NCBI RefSeq assembly: GCF_000499845.2
Contig: NC_023758.2
Coordinates: 2,278,811 to 2,342,810, forward strand
DNA length: 64,000 nt
Direction of reading: 5' to 3'
From: Phaseolus vulgaris
Lineage: Eukaryota; Streptophyta; Magnoliopsida; Fabales; Fabaceae
Shown: piece after piece, positions 49,446 to 61,184 of the stretch
How the letters are laid out: every line of letters begins with the position of its first letter
Numbering within the stretch: the first letter of the stretch is position 1
Made by a program: the position numbers and the translations under genes
The notes under the pieces: generated by a model
The model's database searches: none
Told to the model about the DNA's origin: nothing
What the model saw: the letters and a program-made list of their open reading frames with translations, nothing else

Positions 49446-51326
49446 CTAAACAATATTCAAACTTGGCCCTTGTAACCACCTTGCCTTGTAGCAAACATCT
49501 TCTTTATTAGAAAATTCTTCTTTCTTTGCAAATACCCATTTGCACCCAATTGCCTTTTTACCTTTTGGTAATTGTGCCAGCTTCCACGTCTTGTTCTTAT
49601 TCAAAGATTGCATCTCCTCTTTCATCGCACCTGCCCAATTACCACTCTCTGAACTCAAAATGGCTTCTGGGTAAGTGGATGGAATGTCATCAACAACTGG
49701 AAGTGCATAGGCAACCATATCCATGAAACGAGCAGGCTTCTGAATATCTCGTCTCTGTCTTCTAACTGCAATTGGCACTGATTGCTGTTGAGATTCTTGG
49801 GTAGGAACCTCTTCCTCATCTGACTCTTCTTCTGCCATAGGAGAGTCACTTGTGGTATTTCGTGTTGGGATCACCACTGTCGGCTCAAACTCCACCTGCT
49901 TCCGGGCACACTCCACCTGTTGCGGAGTACTATCAGCTCCTTCTGGATTTACCTTCTTTAACATGGCAGATTCATCAAAGGTAACATCCCTGCTGATAAT
50001 CGTCTTCTTTGCCTCTAGACACCACAAACGGTATCCCTTCACTCCAGGACTAAAGCCCATGAAAAAAGCTTTCTTTGCCCGTGGATCCAACTTTGATTCA
50101 ATCACATGATAATATGCAATAGAACCAAAAACATGCAAAGAATCATAATCAGTTGCAGGTTTTCCAGACCATACCTCTAACGGGGTTTTGCCATCTATAG
50201 CAGATGATGGCAAACGATTGACGAGATGTTGAACGTATGTCACAGCCTCAGCCCAAAACTCTCTGCCTAACTCAGCATTAGACAACATACAACGAACTTT
50301 CTCCACAAGTGTCTTGTTCATACGCTCCGAAACCCCATTCTGTTGTGGTGTTTTTCTAACAGTGAAGTGCCGAACTATGCCACAATCTTGACATACCTTC
50401 AGGAACGGATCACTCTTGTATTCTCCTCCATTGTCTGTTCGGAGAACCTTAATCTTCCTTCCTGTCTGGTTTTCAACTTCAGCTTTCCACTTAAGGAAAA
50501 TTTCAAGCACATCATTTTTGTTCTTCATAGTAAACACCCAAACTCTCCTGGAAAAATCATCCAGAAAAGTGACAAAATAATGCCTACCTCCGATTGACGG
50601 AGTCTTGGCAGGTCCCCACACATCTGAATGCACATAATCCAGAATACCCTTGGTATTGTGAATTGCAGTGCCAAACTTCACTCTTCGTTGTTTTCCCAGA
50701 ACACAATGCTCACAAAATTCAAGTTTGCAAGCCTTCGTACCTTTCAACAATCCTTGCTTGGTAAGAATTTGCAAGGATTTCTCTCCAGCATGTCCCAACC
50801 TCATATGCCACAACTTCGTTGCCTCAGCATCCTTCTTAGTGCTAGAAGTTGTTGCCGCTACTGTCCCCACCACTGTACTACCTTGGTAGTAATACAAATT
50901 GTTCTTCCTCACGCCTTTCAACATCACCAGTGCTCCTGAAGTTGCTTTAAGAATTCCATCTCGCATCGTCACAACTAGGCCTTTAGATTCTAAAGCCCCC
51001 AATGAGATGAGATTCTTCTTCAACTTTGGCACGTACCGTACATCCCGCAAAATTCTGGTGGATCCATCGTGATTCCGCAACTTGATTGAACCTATCCCGA
51101 CTGTCTTACATGGATTATCATTACCCATGTAAACAACCCCGCCATCGAGTTCTTGAAAATCAAAGAACCATTCCCGAATGGGACACATATGATAGGTACA
51201 ACCTGAATCCAATATCCACTCATCTGGATGCAATGATGCTGAAAGCGAGACAATCAACACATCACTTTTGCTTTCTGCAACATTTGCATCTTGCAGAGCC
51301 TTCCCTTCTTGATCCGAATTTGCCAT
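49446..51326 (-). CDS. copia polyprotein remnant: protease and integrase
   Basis: Single 626-codon frame. The first 25 residues look like the very end of gag. The protease active-site triad DSG is at about residue 40 in WILDSGCTYHM. The GAG-pre-integrase zinc-binding region has LWHMRLGH and FCEHCVLGK. The integrase DD35E core shows HSDVWGP, LRTDNGGEY and QQNGVSERMN. The frame ends soon after the reverse-transcriptase opening GCKWVFAKKE, so the catalytic YVDD region and RNase H are missing. Full copia polyproteins are around 1300 residues, so about half is gone, from both sides, while the frame stays open. Confidence 0.93.
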   Translation of the reverse strand: MANSDQEGKALQDANVAESKSDVLIVSLSASLHPDEWILDSGCTYHMCPIREWFFDFQELDGGVVYMGNDNPCKTVGIGSIKLRNHDGSTRILRDVRYVPKLKKNLISLGALESKGLVVTMRDGILKATSGALVMLKGVRKNNLYYYQGSTVVGTVAATTSSTKKDAEATKLWHMRLGHAGEKSLQILTKQGLLKGTKACKLEFCEHCVLGKQRRVKFGTAIHNTKGILDYVHSDVWGPAKTPSIGGRHYFVTFLDDFSRRVWVFTMKNKNDVLEIFLKWKAEVENQTGRKIKVLRTDNGGEYKSDPFLKVCQDCGIVRHFTVRKTPQQNGVSERMNKTLVEKVRCMLSNAELGREFWAEAVTYVQHLVNRLPSSAIDGKTPLEVWSGKPATDYDSLHVFGSIAYYHVIESKLDPRAKKAFFMGFSPGVKGYRLWCLEAKKTIISRDVTFDESAMLKKVNPEGADSTPQQVECARKQVEFEPTVVIPTRNTTSDSPMAEEESDEEEVPTQESQQQSVPIAVRRQRRDIQKPARFMDMVAYALPVVDDIPSTYPEAILSSESGNWAGAMKEEMQSLNKNKTWKLAQLPKGKKAIGCKWVFAKKEEFSNKEDVCYKARWLQGPSLNIV

Positions 51327-51391
51327 TACAGACTCACAATATAATATTCAATATTACAAATAATTTCAAACAACCCAAGGCGAACCTTCGG

Positions 51392-51404
51392 CTCTGATAC
51401 CACT
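51392..51404 (-). other. Retrotransposon primer binding site
   Basis: TGGTATCAGAGCC, preceded by AG after the LTR end, on the minus strand. It is complementary to the 3' end of initiator methionine tRNA, the standard primer of plant copia elements. Confidence 0.85.
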
Positions 51405-51723
51405 TGTTGGGAAAAACGGGTAATTTTCCCACTAAAACAAAACCCTAACAGAGCTACCCGACAAATAATATTGAATAAATAAAGCGGAATAATAAAAGAG
51501 ATAAAGAGGAAAGAACACACCCGAAAATTGTTAACGGAGTTCGGCCTGTTTAGCCTAATCTCCGAGCACAGCAAAAACAGCTCACTTTTATTACTATGAG
51601 AGAAGATATTACAAATTGGGATATTTAACAGTGAAGGGGGAGAGTTTAATTTATAACCCTCAAACCTCCTTCCCAAACAATGAACCCACCGATGTGGGAC
51701 TTGGGATTAAGCCAAAATCAACA
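51405..51723 (-). repeat. copia upstream (5') LTR
   Basis: Same length and, as far as I can compare base by base, the same sequence as the other LTR. Confidence 0.95.
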
Positions 51724-51728
51724 TTTAA

Positions 51729-53660
51729 TTGCTATTAATGTATTAACAGATTATTTCATACTTAATTATTTGCAGTTATATTGGAATCTGCACATATTTC
51801 TGGGTGTTCAATATTCAGTAACTCTTGCAGAGCATCATCAATCTTAATTAACTTCGTCCCCATCAATAGTGGCTTCACTTTTAAGTTTTAAACATTTTAA
51901 AAACCAATTTTGGTATCTGCTCCCAGTTTTCATCTTCAGTATTTTTATTTGGTTTTTTAAAATTATTACGGATTGAACCTGTATAAAATGAGTTGGTTAT
52001 TTTCCTAAGCTCACTAAAAACATATCCGATATAAAAAGTATTATAACATGAAAAAGGAAATTGTACTTATTTTTCCTGTAAAACATCATATAAAGGAAAA
52101 TAAAAAATGTGTAAATTTTGATAAGGAAATAAATACTAATCGTAAAACCTATAAGAATAAAAATGGTTTACATACCTCTTGCTGGTATTTGTAACGATAA
52201 TAATAAATATAATGCTACCATTTCTAGGAAAAGATAACAATTGAATAAATACTAAAAATATGACAAATATCACATGATTTCATTAATCTAAGAACAATAG
52301 TACTTAAAACTTTCCCAAATATTGTAATAGCCAAATTTTACTATATTAAATTTTAGTTTTTGGATGCTTTTTAGTTTTGAAAATTAGTCCCTTCTAATTT
52401 TTAGTTCAAAATAAATTATTTTAAAAAATTTATATCATGGTAAAATTAATTAAATGTACACTATATATGATGTTAATAATAATGACAATGTTAACGGCAA
52501 CACATCACTAAGAATAATGCATGATAACGATAGAAAGTTAATATCTTAATCTATACCTATATATAAAGGGATTCTCCTCTTAACTGCTCTTAATTTTTTT
52601 TTTCTATTTTATTCTTATATTAATATTTAATTTTATTATTGTATTATGATTATTGTGTCATTTCTTATTCTTTTCTTAACTGCTCTTAATTTTTTTTTCC
52701 ATTTTATCCTTACTTAATAATTTATTATATTAATTTATTTTGGTTATTTGGACATTTTATAATTTCAAAAATTAATAAAATAATTTTAAAATTTATTTTA
52801 TTTGTTATTATTTAACTGGAGAGTGGACAGAGTGGAGGAGAGATTGATTAGTTATTCTCTATTAAATAAAAAATTAAAAATATTTGTAATATTTTGTGGA
52901 CCACGGGAGTGTGGAGATTTGTTATCGTTACTTTTTTTTTATTTAAACTGATATTCTCTTTTATTAAAATTGTAGAATTTTAAAATTGATTTAAGAAACA
53001 GATTATGATTCTCCACCACACATAAGCCACTCTTATTCTACTTCCCACTTTTTCTCTCATATAGGTACCTACTCCCCACTCTCTCTCTCTCCATTACACA
53101 TAACACATTCTTTTTTTACCATACTTTTCACTTTCTTTTCTCTTTCCTTTTCACTTTCATGTAAATAAATAAATTCATTCATTCTCTTTGCTATATGTAA
53201 CTTTTAATTACCGCCCTCCACTATTTTATTAACCTACTCTTTAACATTATACTCTTTGACTTCTCATTTTAATGTTATTAAGAGAAATTGTTTTTGAACA
53301 ATAAAAAAATACTAAAGAAAAATAAATAAAAAATGCGACACTACTATTTAATTGTATACTCTTTAACTTCTAATTTTAATTTTATTGATGATATTGATAG
53401 TAATAATAATGATATTGGGAATGGGAATGGTAATGGTGAGGGTAACAATGATATAGTTATAATAAAATAGTTATTACCAAAGATAATATTTTAAAGCTAA
53501 AAATCATACAAATATTTTTATTATTTTAAAAGATGAATATAAAACTATTTAAGAAATGGAGTAAAAACCATTTCAGTTCCATTTTTTTTTAATTAAACAT
53601 GTACATGTTGGATCCAGGGCCACTATATGAAGCTGGTTGAAATAGAAGTAGTTTTAGGAG
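51729..53660. other. AT-rich spacer with a Helitron-like end
   Basis: No gene supported. ATCTATACCTATATATAAAG at 52548-52567 matches 11035-11054 and is followed by sequence similar to that after 10260, including a GGACATTT-TAATTTCA block. A tandem ACTGCTCTTAATTTTTTTTT duplication occurs at about 52580 and 52680. Confidence 0.45.
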
Positions 53661-53664
53661 TCGG

Positions 53665-54195
53665 CTTCTTCTTCCTACACCCACACAATATCTTGGCATA
53701 TCCTCACAACTTTCAAAATAACCATTTTATCCTTAAAGTAACTTCTGGATTATCCGTTTTAGAATTTTTTTGGAATACGCTTTCATGAATTTCTAAAACA
53801 GGATTTCTGAAATTTTCTTCAGGAACATATTTTGCATAACAGAATTTATAAGATAGAATTTCTAGAACACATGACATACATTTCATAATCAGTTTTTCCA
53901 TAACAGGATTTCCAAAACAAACTTTCTGGTACATATATAATACCTTCTCGAATGAGTTTTTTACAATAATTATTTTTTGGAAAGAGTTTTTTTCCATGTG
54001 TTTTTTTCTCTTCTTCTTTCTATAAAAATTCATTCAATTTTGAAGTTTTTGTTATGAAAATTGTTCTAGAATTCTTTGATATGGAAATCCAAAAAATGTG
54101 TCCTGAAATTTTTTCAAAACAAGTAATTTTGAAAATAATTTTAAATAAGGGTAAAATGGTCATTTTAAAGTTTGAGAGTACAGGAAGAAATAAAA
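53665..54195. mobile_element. Degenerate MITE related to elements A and B
   Basis: The left end has CTTCTTCTTCCTACACCC and the right end AGTACAGGAAGAAATAAAAG, inverted and similar to the TTTCTTCCTGCACCC ends at 27948 and 28404. Inverted similarity continues as AACTTTCAAAATAACCATTT against AATGGTCATTTTAAAGTTT. The interior has repeated AACAGGATTTCYRAAA units. No target duplication was found. Confidence 0.45.
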
Positions 54196-54766
54196 GCTCT
54201 ATTGCTCTTACATACCTTACATACACTCTTCATAAGCATGCTGGATCCTACATTAGAGCTTTTTGGTCCATTTCCTATAGGCCTAACTTTAGAAAAGGCC
54301 TAAATGCCTTATAAGTACATAATATGATGTCATAGAAAAAAAAAATAGTAAATGCTACTAACATGTTTAGATATAAAAGTTATCATAAATAAAAATATTG
54401 GAAATTACGACTAATACTTTGATTAAAAAGAAAAAAAAAAGTTAGCTAAAAGTAAAGAGAACTTGAGGAAGTAAAATCATAATTAAAAGTGTTTAGTTTA
54501 AGAGAGATAGAGAAAAAGATAAGAAAAAAGATATTGAACTTTATTTAAATAAAGAAATCAAACATATATAAGAGGTGCAGGTAAAATGACGTCTCTATTA
54601 GTTTCCCCTCGATTTGGAGAAAAAATTCACTCAAAGGGTTCTTTTCCTCAAATAAGATAGAGGCACTTTTAATTTTTTAGTTGATTAACAAATAACCATT
54701 CTCTTTAAATTGAATAAAGATAAATGTATTCTCAATTGTTTATTTAAGAGAAATGATATTAAATTT
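54196..54766. other. AT-rich spacer
   Basis: Nothing recognisable. Confidence 0.45.
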
Positions 54767-55297
54767 TGGCATGGTATTTTACCGGTCGGTACCGGACGAA
54801 CCAGTCTTGATTCCTGTAATCGATCGTCTGAGTCAAAGGACATAAATATAGTAAGTAACAACAATTACGATGGTATTGAATGAGTCAACTCACATTCTGA
54901 AATATACGGAAAATATATCTAACATAATAGATAAAACTGATTAAACTAAAAGATCCACCTCATATATTAAGGAACCGCTATGCATGTCAGTTAACAACTG
55001 ATATTCGGTCCATAACGATCAATGCCCAAAAACCAAGCACTATAAATAGAACCTTCTATGAAGAAGTGAGATACATTTTTGACATTCTACTAGAATACAC
55101 CTAAACCAGAACATTGACTTGAGCGTCAAAGTACAATTCACAGGTACCCCTGACCGACCGAGCATCAGCATCGAAGGAAGGAGGCTTAAGGAGATTAGGA
55201 GACCACCGAAACATCAACAATTGTGTGTCCAGTCATAGGTACCATCTGGACCCCTCAGCCTACACAGGTACAAGTATCATGACTTTATAATTCAATT
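54767..55297 (+). mobile_element. LTR fragment, plus orientation
   Basis: Starts TGGCATGGTATTTTACC, has a CTATAAATAG promoter-like box near 55041 and TTGACTTGAGCGTCAAAGT near 55100, then CACAGGTACCCC. The order matches the LTR at 14819 (start, TATA, GACTTGAGCGTC, GGTACC). Ends near GTACAAGTATCA. No internal region is attached. Confidence 0.55.
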
Positions 55298-55924
55298 CTA
55301 ATAAAAATTGAATACTATGCTTAATTTTTTTATTTTATTTCATCCTTACCATGATTAGATTTTCAAAATCATAAAATCTCATGATATATGTGGAGGGAAT
55401 CACTTGCAACACATTGGTGGATGATAGAGAGAAATATAATCTTAAAAATGCAATATGAATAAAGAAGTAAGAGATAAAAAAGGAGATGGAAAGAAGATGA
55501 AACATGAAGTAAATATGTGTTTATTAATGTACTCTATGTTGGATATCATATATTGACAAGGGATAAAGACATTTCATTTCATGATATATAATAAATGGAT
55601 ACAAAATTCATTTTATGAGTCATTTTAAAAGGTTGAGTTAAACTTAAAGTCTTCTTTTTAAATCGTACCTTATGATGTAATGTTGAATTATGTTTAAAGT
55701 CTATTTCATTTTAAGATGATATGAGAGTCATAACAAGAGTTTGTTGGATTGACCAAGTCATCCATTATCAAACCACCCATTGTATAGTTCCACACACAAG
55801 TTGGTAGGTCTTGGCGTGAGGGGTGTTAGGATTCACTTCTCAATACTCTCTCTTTAATTTAGTTATATCAAGTTAGATAAAAAGTTTCAAAACTCTTTAC
55901 TCCAATACTAAAACTACTTAAAAG
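55298..55924. other. Spacer
   Basis: No gene supported. Confidence 0.4.
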
Positions 55925-56379
55925 TACTAGAAAAATTATCAAATAAAAATCAATTTTAGAAAAAATAATAATTAATTGCGACTAAATTAGATGTTATTTT
56001 ATAGGCTAAAAAAATTATTGGTATCTAAATTAGTTTATATTATTATAAATAGTTTTTAAATTGATATCTAATTAGTTATCAAGATTTTAACTACCAATTA
56101 TATAAATTTTAAATTTTTTAATTAAAACTTTGGTAGTTAATTAAATACCAATTTAGAAACTTTTTATCTTAGATATCAATAATTTTTGTAGTCTCTAACA
56201 TGTATGTAATTTTTTTTTTTTTGTTAATGCAGTTCGGCCTGTTTAGCCTAATCTCTTATCACAGCAAAAACAACTCCCTTTTATTATTATGAGAGAACAT
56301 GTATGTAATTTAATCAATATAACAACTATTTTTTTTTTGTCTTTAAAATTAACTTCTATTTAATAATTTTCTTGTAGTA
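55925..56379. mobile_element. CACTA-like MITE
   Basis: The left end TACTAGAAAAATTATCAAAT and the reverse complement of the right end TACTACAAGAAAATTATTAA agree through about 35 positions with few differences. CACTA has mutated to TACTA at both ends. The interior carries repeated, partly inverted TTGGTATCTAATTAGTTA and TAACTACCAA blocks. It hosts a later insertion at 56211-56295. Confidence 0.6.
56211..56295 (-). mobile_element. Retroposed snippet of a copia LTR transcript
   Basis: On the minus strand this reads CTCTCATAATAATAAAAGGG through AGATTAGGCTAAACAGGCCG to GCATTAAC followed by a run of about 12 A. The first part matches the R-like region of the copia LTR at 48993/51405 with several changes. 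The 14-bp direct repeat AACATGTATGTAAT flanks it (56197-56210 and 56296-56309). The poly(A) tail replaces the LTR sequence just after GTTAACAA. Confidence 0.75.
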
Positions 56380-58523
56380 AAATAAATGAATTTCATATTC
56401 AATCTCTATTCTTTAAATATTCTGGAAAAATATTTTAATATTTTACGCTAGTTCTTATATAAAATATGTTCAGCATGAATTCAGACTAAGTCTATTGCAA
56501 CCTGGAACCCAGTTAAAATGTTACTAATTGAAACACTTAGTTTACGAATACCTCTTCCTAATAATTCCACATAAACTTAGGTTACATGTTTTTTACACTC
56601 TTCACATGTTATATAGTTTTTCTTAATAAAAAAAAAATGTTAATTCAACAATTTAAAACCCGGTGAAAAGCAGATGTAAAAAGAATATTTCTTCTTTCCA
56701 AAATGATCTCGTTTGTGTATCACGAGACAATTGCTTATATCGCACGTCTTCATATTCTAAAAAGAGGATTGCTATTTAGCCATTAGCCAAAAGAGTTATC
56801 ATCTAAATACACATACAAACATATATTAAAAATATCCATATGTTATCCTTTACAAGATATGTCTCTGCATATAATTTTTCTCAGTCAATTGTACAAAGAA
56901 TTTGGTACTAGAGTTTCTTAATAAAGAAGGAGAAAATATTTGATTCTGAAGTCAAAAGCTCAAAGTAGACAACCCTTTAATTTCATGTTTTTATAAAGTA
57001 AAATACTATCAAGTATGTTTTTATAAGGCAATTACATGTTTAGGTGTTTGGATTTGAGTGGATATGTTTGATTTTGAATCTCATGTGTTCGTCAATTTTT
57101 GTAAAAAGAACAAACATAACATATATTTTCTTTATAGTTATTTTATCCTCCATGGTAGATTCTTTATTATGGGTTTATAAGTTAAATTTTATAAATTGAG
57201 TGTAAATATTCATAAACATCTTTATAAATAAAAAATTACTTAAATCAAAATTTATAAGAAAATAATAGAACAAATAAAGAAAATATGTAAAAAATATGAT
57301 ACAGGAAAGTAAAAAAAAATGAAGATAAGATGTTTTTAAGTAAATAAATCCCAGAAAAAGTAGAAACAAATTGAATTATATATGCCTTCATAACTTAATA
57401 TTTATATGGATATGTACAAGTTTCATCCATTGTTATACAATACAAGTGTTCATTGTTAATAATTTTGATATATGAAATTCTAATCTTTGTTTTAAAAACA
57501 TTAGCATTTGACAATTTTAACATTAGAGGACATTATTTCAATTATCCAGACAGAACCTGCTAGCAGTTCCTATTAAACTGAGTGTGAATTCTCAATAGAT
57601 TCAGAGTTCTAAGATACAAAAGTGTATAGATAGCTCCAGAAGAACAGTGTATGTGTTAGATTGCGATAGGAGAGACTTTTTCATTTTCAAATTAGAAATA
57701 AATAAATAAAATAGTCGAATTGCAGAGAAGCAGAAGTCAGGGTTGTTCAGTGAAGTCTGTGTCGAACCAATTGCTGGTGGATTGCTCAGACCAACATCCA
57801 GAATCTAGTTCTGTTTCAAACTTTTTCCTAAGGCTGCTTTTGCATTAGATTCATCGATTTCTCGTAACAAAACAAAATCTAGCACTTGCATATGCTACCC
57901 ACCATGCCTCCACCACCTTCACTTCTTAACAACTAAACCCTAAAGTTTTTGAGTTTACCAACATCAAATATTCTTCTTCCCCATCTTTACTCTATTTTTT
58001 AAGTCTCTTCAAAATATAGGTTGACTGTTACCTTTGGCACAACGTCAACACACCCTAAATCTTTGCATTCTCACCATGCCTACTATTGTAAATATTTAAT
58101 TACTTCTCTAGAGGCCCACACCACTACTGCTTAGAAGCCACAGAAAAAAATTATATTTGGAATTTAGAGGTAAAGTAAAAGAAACCGGAGAAAAAGTTGA
58201 AAAGAAAATTCAATGTAAAGTAAAGATGCAAAAACACTGTATTTTCCAAACTCTCTGGCAGTCCTTGAATTGGAGAGAGCTAACTTAAACACACCATCAA
58301 CCAGAAACACATGCGGACGGAAGCAAATGATAGAAAGTGGGAAAATCTAGTGCTACCTACAGGTACATGTTCTTCAATTATCGACCCCAAAACAATCGAA
58401 CAAACAAAAAAGAAAAGACTCTAGAATACAGATTAACATCTATGAATTATAAATTAAGGAGTTCTATATTTAACGCTAAAAGAAAACAGTGAATAAAAAA
58501 GAGGAAATAGTTACTACGGTTAA
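56380..58523. other. Spacer and 3' flank of the DOF gene
   Basis: No gene supported. The last 300 bases or so may include the DOF 3' untranslated region. Confidence 0.45.
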
Positions 58524-59543
58524 TTAAGGATATGCTCCACTTGTTGTGGGAAGGTCAGACCAGGAAAGGGTTGGATTCCAGCACCCGAATTCGCTGCCAG
58601 AAACTGAAGATGACTCCAAAATGTTGGACAAAGAAGAGGAAGAAGCCATGTTGCCGAGAAACACTGGCGAATTATCACTGCCACAATAATTAACTGATGA
58701 CGATGACCTGAGCTTGTGGTAAAGTTCTTGAACTCCACCACTTTGCTGTTCTGCAAGTACAAAACCGTTGCTTTGTTGCTGATTCTGATCTTGATTATTC
58801 CTCCAAAAGGAGCTGCATAGACCCAGTGAAGGAAGTTCTCCCACACCATCATAGCCTAGACTAGTTCTAGTACTATTCAACAACCCATTTGCGAGCAATG
58901 GCTCAGTGACCATGTGGGAGTGAGATCCCAGCGAGTTCCCTTCTCTCTTGACAGCAATTGACACGGGACTAGGGTTAGGGTTTTGATTTTGGTTTTGGGT
59001 AGCTCTCAGTAAAGCCATCAGTTGAGTATTTTGCGGTGAACCCCACAAGATTGGGGTTTGTGGAAGCTCTTGATCAAAGAGTCCCTGTGGCCTTCCAAGC
59101 TCTGATGCCACTGCTTTCATCTTTGTGGCTGCTTGCTTTGCCACCGAGTTGGACATGCCGGAGCTCTTGCTTTTCCTGCAGCCACCTCCGATGGGAACAT
59201 TCCGGAGAGCACCACCTTTGGTCCAGTACCGGCGACATGTCTTGCAGAAGTGGCGAGGCTGAGTGAGGTTGTAGTTGTTGTAGTAACAGAACTTTGTGTT
59301 TGATGAATCACAACGAGGGCACCTCAAATTTTGGTTCTCTGAGTTGGACGAAGTGGCGGTGTTAGTGGAAGTGGTGATAGTTGTTGTGCATGAAGGAGAT
59401 GGAGAAGCAGAAGATGGCATGGGTGGTGTTAGTAGATGTCCTCCTCCTCCTCCTCCTCCACCTCCTCCACCATTATTAATTGAGAATTTTCTTTCTCCTG
59501 CTATGAGGGTAGCAGTAGCAGCACCCAACAGTTCTTGGATCAT
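58524..59543 (-). CDS. DOF zinc-finger transcription factor
   Basis: Uninterrupted 339-residue frame. The DOF domain spans about 73-125: Cys75, Cys78, Cys100 and Cys103 in the C-X2-C-X21-C-X2-C pattern, with [18 protein letters not shown], then [17 protein letters not shown] and the basic CRKSKSS. It binds AAAG-core DNA sites in the nucleus. The N-terminus MIQELLG is shared by many DOFs. An 11-Gly run (25-35), encoded by a CTC-type triplet repeat near 59436-59476, lies before the finger. The long C-terminus is Ser/Asn/Gln-rich and ends in a Trp-rich [12 protein letters not shown] motif, probably for activation or partner binding. The single-exon structure is common in this family. Subgroup not assigned. 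Confidence 0.95.
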   Translation of the reverse strand: MIQELLGAATATLIAGERKFSINNGGGGGGGGGGGHLLTPPMPSSASPSPSCTTTITTSTNTATSSNSENQNLRCPRCDSSNTKFCYYNNYNLTQPRHFCKTCRRYWTKGGALRNVPIGGGCRKSKSSGMSNSVAKQAATKMKAVASELGRPQGLFDQELPQTPILWGSPQNTQLMALLRATQNQNQNPNPSPVSIAVKREGNSLGSHSHMVTEPLLANGLLNSTRTSLGYDGVGELPSLGLCSSFWRNNQDQNQQQSNGFVLAEQQSGGVQELYHKLRSSSSVNYCGSDNSPVFLGNMASSSSLSNILESSSVSGSEFGCWNPTLSWSDLPTTSGAYP

Positions 59544-60359
59544 CTTTATCTTTTAGATCTAGAACAATCCAAAAACACGGAAAAGCAAAAGGATGGGGTG
59601 GTGATGAGTGGTGAGTCTTTTTGCGTTAGTGGTGGAGAAAAGCAAAAGAAAGTAGGTTTGGTATATATGTGTGTGTATGCGGGAAATAGGGAGAGAGAAT
59701 ATTGTAGGATGTGGGTTGGGATAGAAGCATATGATGGAATTGAAATGAACTGAATTGGGTTGCTTGGTTGTTTTATGGTGCTAGCTAGGGACTGCTTCCT
59801 TGTCGGTTAGGTCCTTCTTGCTTCTTGCCAACGATTCTATAGAATGGGACTTCCATCATATTATTTATAACTATTTTTATAGACTCCATGTGGACAAACA
59901 CAACCATCACTCATCACCTTCCATTTCCATCCATCTCACTAACGACAATTCTCTTCATGTTGGAATTTGTATTTCCAGACAACCTATATCATTATACGGA
60001 AAATTGTTATCTTGCTAAGTCTACACTTTCATTCATATTAAGTCTACATCAATTTATACTTTTTTTTTCTTCAGGAAATTATTATTTTTTAATTTTTTTT
60101 ATAACATGTATAATATATTTTTTAAAAAATTTAACATAGAGTACTAACCTAAAACTTTAACTCTAATTATAAAACATACTTAAAATATTTATAATATATT
60201 TTTTTTGGTTGATGATAAAAAAAACTTCAAATATTTAAGGAAGTTGTCAAAATCTGCCCAAATTAGTATGCATTTATCGAAACATAATTTATCCTTTAGG
60301 TTTTTTATTCTTAAAAAGTAATTACATTAAGATTGCTCTGACACCCTACACAAACAACA
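59544..60359. other. DOF promoter region and spacer
   Basis: A CATATATACC sequence on the minus strand at about 59658-59667 is a possible TATA box about 120 bp above the start codon. No other gene seen. Confidence 0.4.
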
Positions 60360-61184
60360 AATATTGTTCTCAACCTGAACCCCTTATCTTTCCAGGTTGA
60401 CCTTGGTAACAATCTTGTTTTCAATCCCCCTCTAAGAAGTGACATGAGCTTAAGGAAGAGCCTTAATCCTCCAGAAAAAGTTGAACATCCTCGAACAATC
60501 CTCCGTTTCCTCTCTCCTTAATAAATCGTAAGCAGACTTGATAGAAAACTATGCAGACTCACAACCTTTCCAAACCCATCTGTCCTTAGTCTCCAAGGCG
60601 AGACTCTTATAGGATACCACCTCAAATAATTGGCATACCTGAGATTCTTCCCAAGAAAAAAACCCCATTCTCCAAGTTAAGTTCCACTAACAAACATTAT
60701 TGACCCAAACTCCGTAGTTGCTTAACATTTTGTCAAACAAAGAAAACAACCTCGGGAATCTATTTTTCAAGACTTCAGATCCTACCCAGTCATCTTCCCA
60801 TAACATAATATCTCTCCCTTCCAACCTCCCAATTATAACAATCTTCAAACTTCCCTCCCCAATCCTCTGACTTCCAAATCTCTCCACCATAAAGAGACTT
60901 TGTTGTTCCTGACCCTCTGATCTTTCAGACTTCTCCAACCCTCATACTTAGACTCAATAACCTCCCTTCACAGCCCATCATTGTCTGAATTTAGACGCCA
61001 AATCCATTTTCCAACAAAACCATATTGAACTGCCTATAAATGCCAAGACCCCCGCATCCCTGAACAAGCAAACCTTATCCCTGAACAAGCAAACCTTATC
61101 CCAAACAGTCTATGCAATCTTCCTCCCTTCAGATCTCAATCCCCACAAAAAATTCCTCTGCAGACTCACTATCTTCTTCAACAT
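60360..61184 (-). mobile_element. Decayed LINE fragment 2 (RT tail to zf-RVT)
   Basis: Minus-strand translation across several frames gives FLWGLRSEGRKIA and WDKVCLFRD, then FNMVLLENG, then RDIMLWEDDWVGSEVLK and FPRLFSLFD, then FSIKSAYDLLRREE and FFWRIKALP. This is the order of the reverse-transcriptase tail and start of the zinc-binding RVT domain in plant LINEs. Multiple stops and frameshifts are present. A 22-bp tandem duplication lies at about 61062-61104. Confidence 0.7.

Larger units (their letters stand above)
48993..51723 (-). mobile_element. Young, internally deleted Ty1/copia retrotransposon
   Basis: Two 319-bp LTRs (48993-49311 and 51405-51723) that appear identical by eye bound a 2.1-kb interior. 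The target duplication TTTAA is perfect (48988-48992 and 51724-51728). Element sense is the minus strand. The primer binding site TGGTATCAGAGCC, complementary to initiator tRNA-Met, follows the upstream LTR, and a purine-rich AAGGTGGAGATT tract precedes the downstream one. The interior carries one open frame with protease and integrase but no gag body and almost no reverse transcriptase, so the element is defective and would need help from a full copy. Identical LTRs imply very recent insertion. Confidence 0.95.

Noticed and set aside
54054..54314. 86-codon plus-strand frame
   Set aside because: Runs across the MITE-like repeat and spacer, with no domain or splice context.
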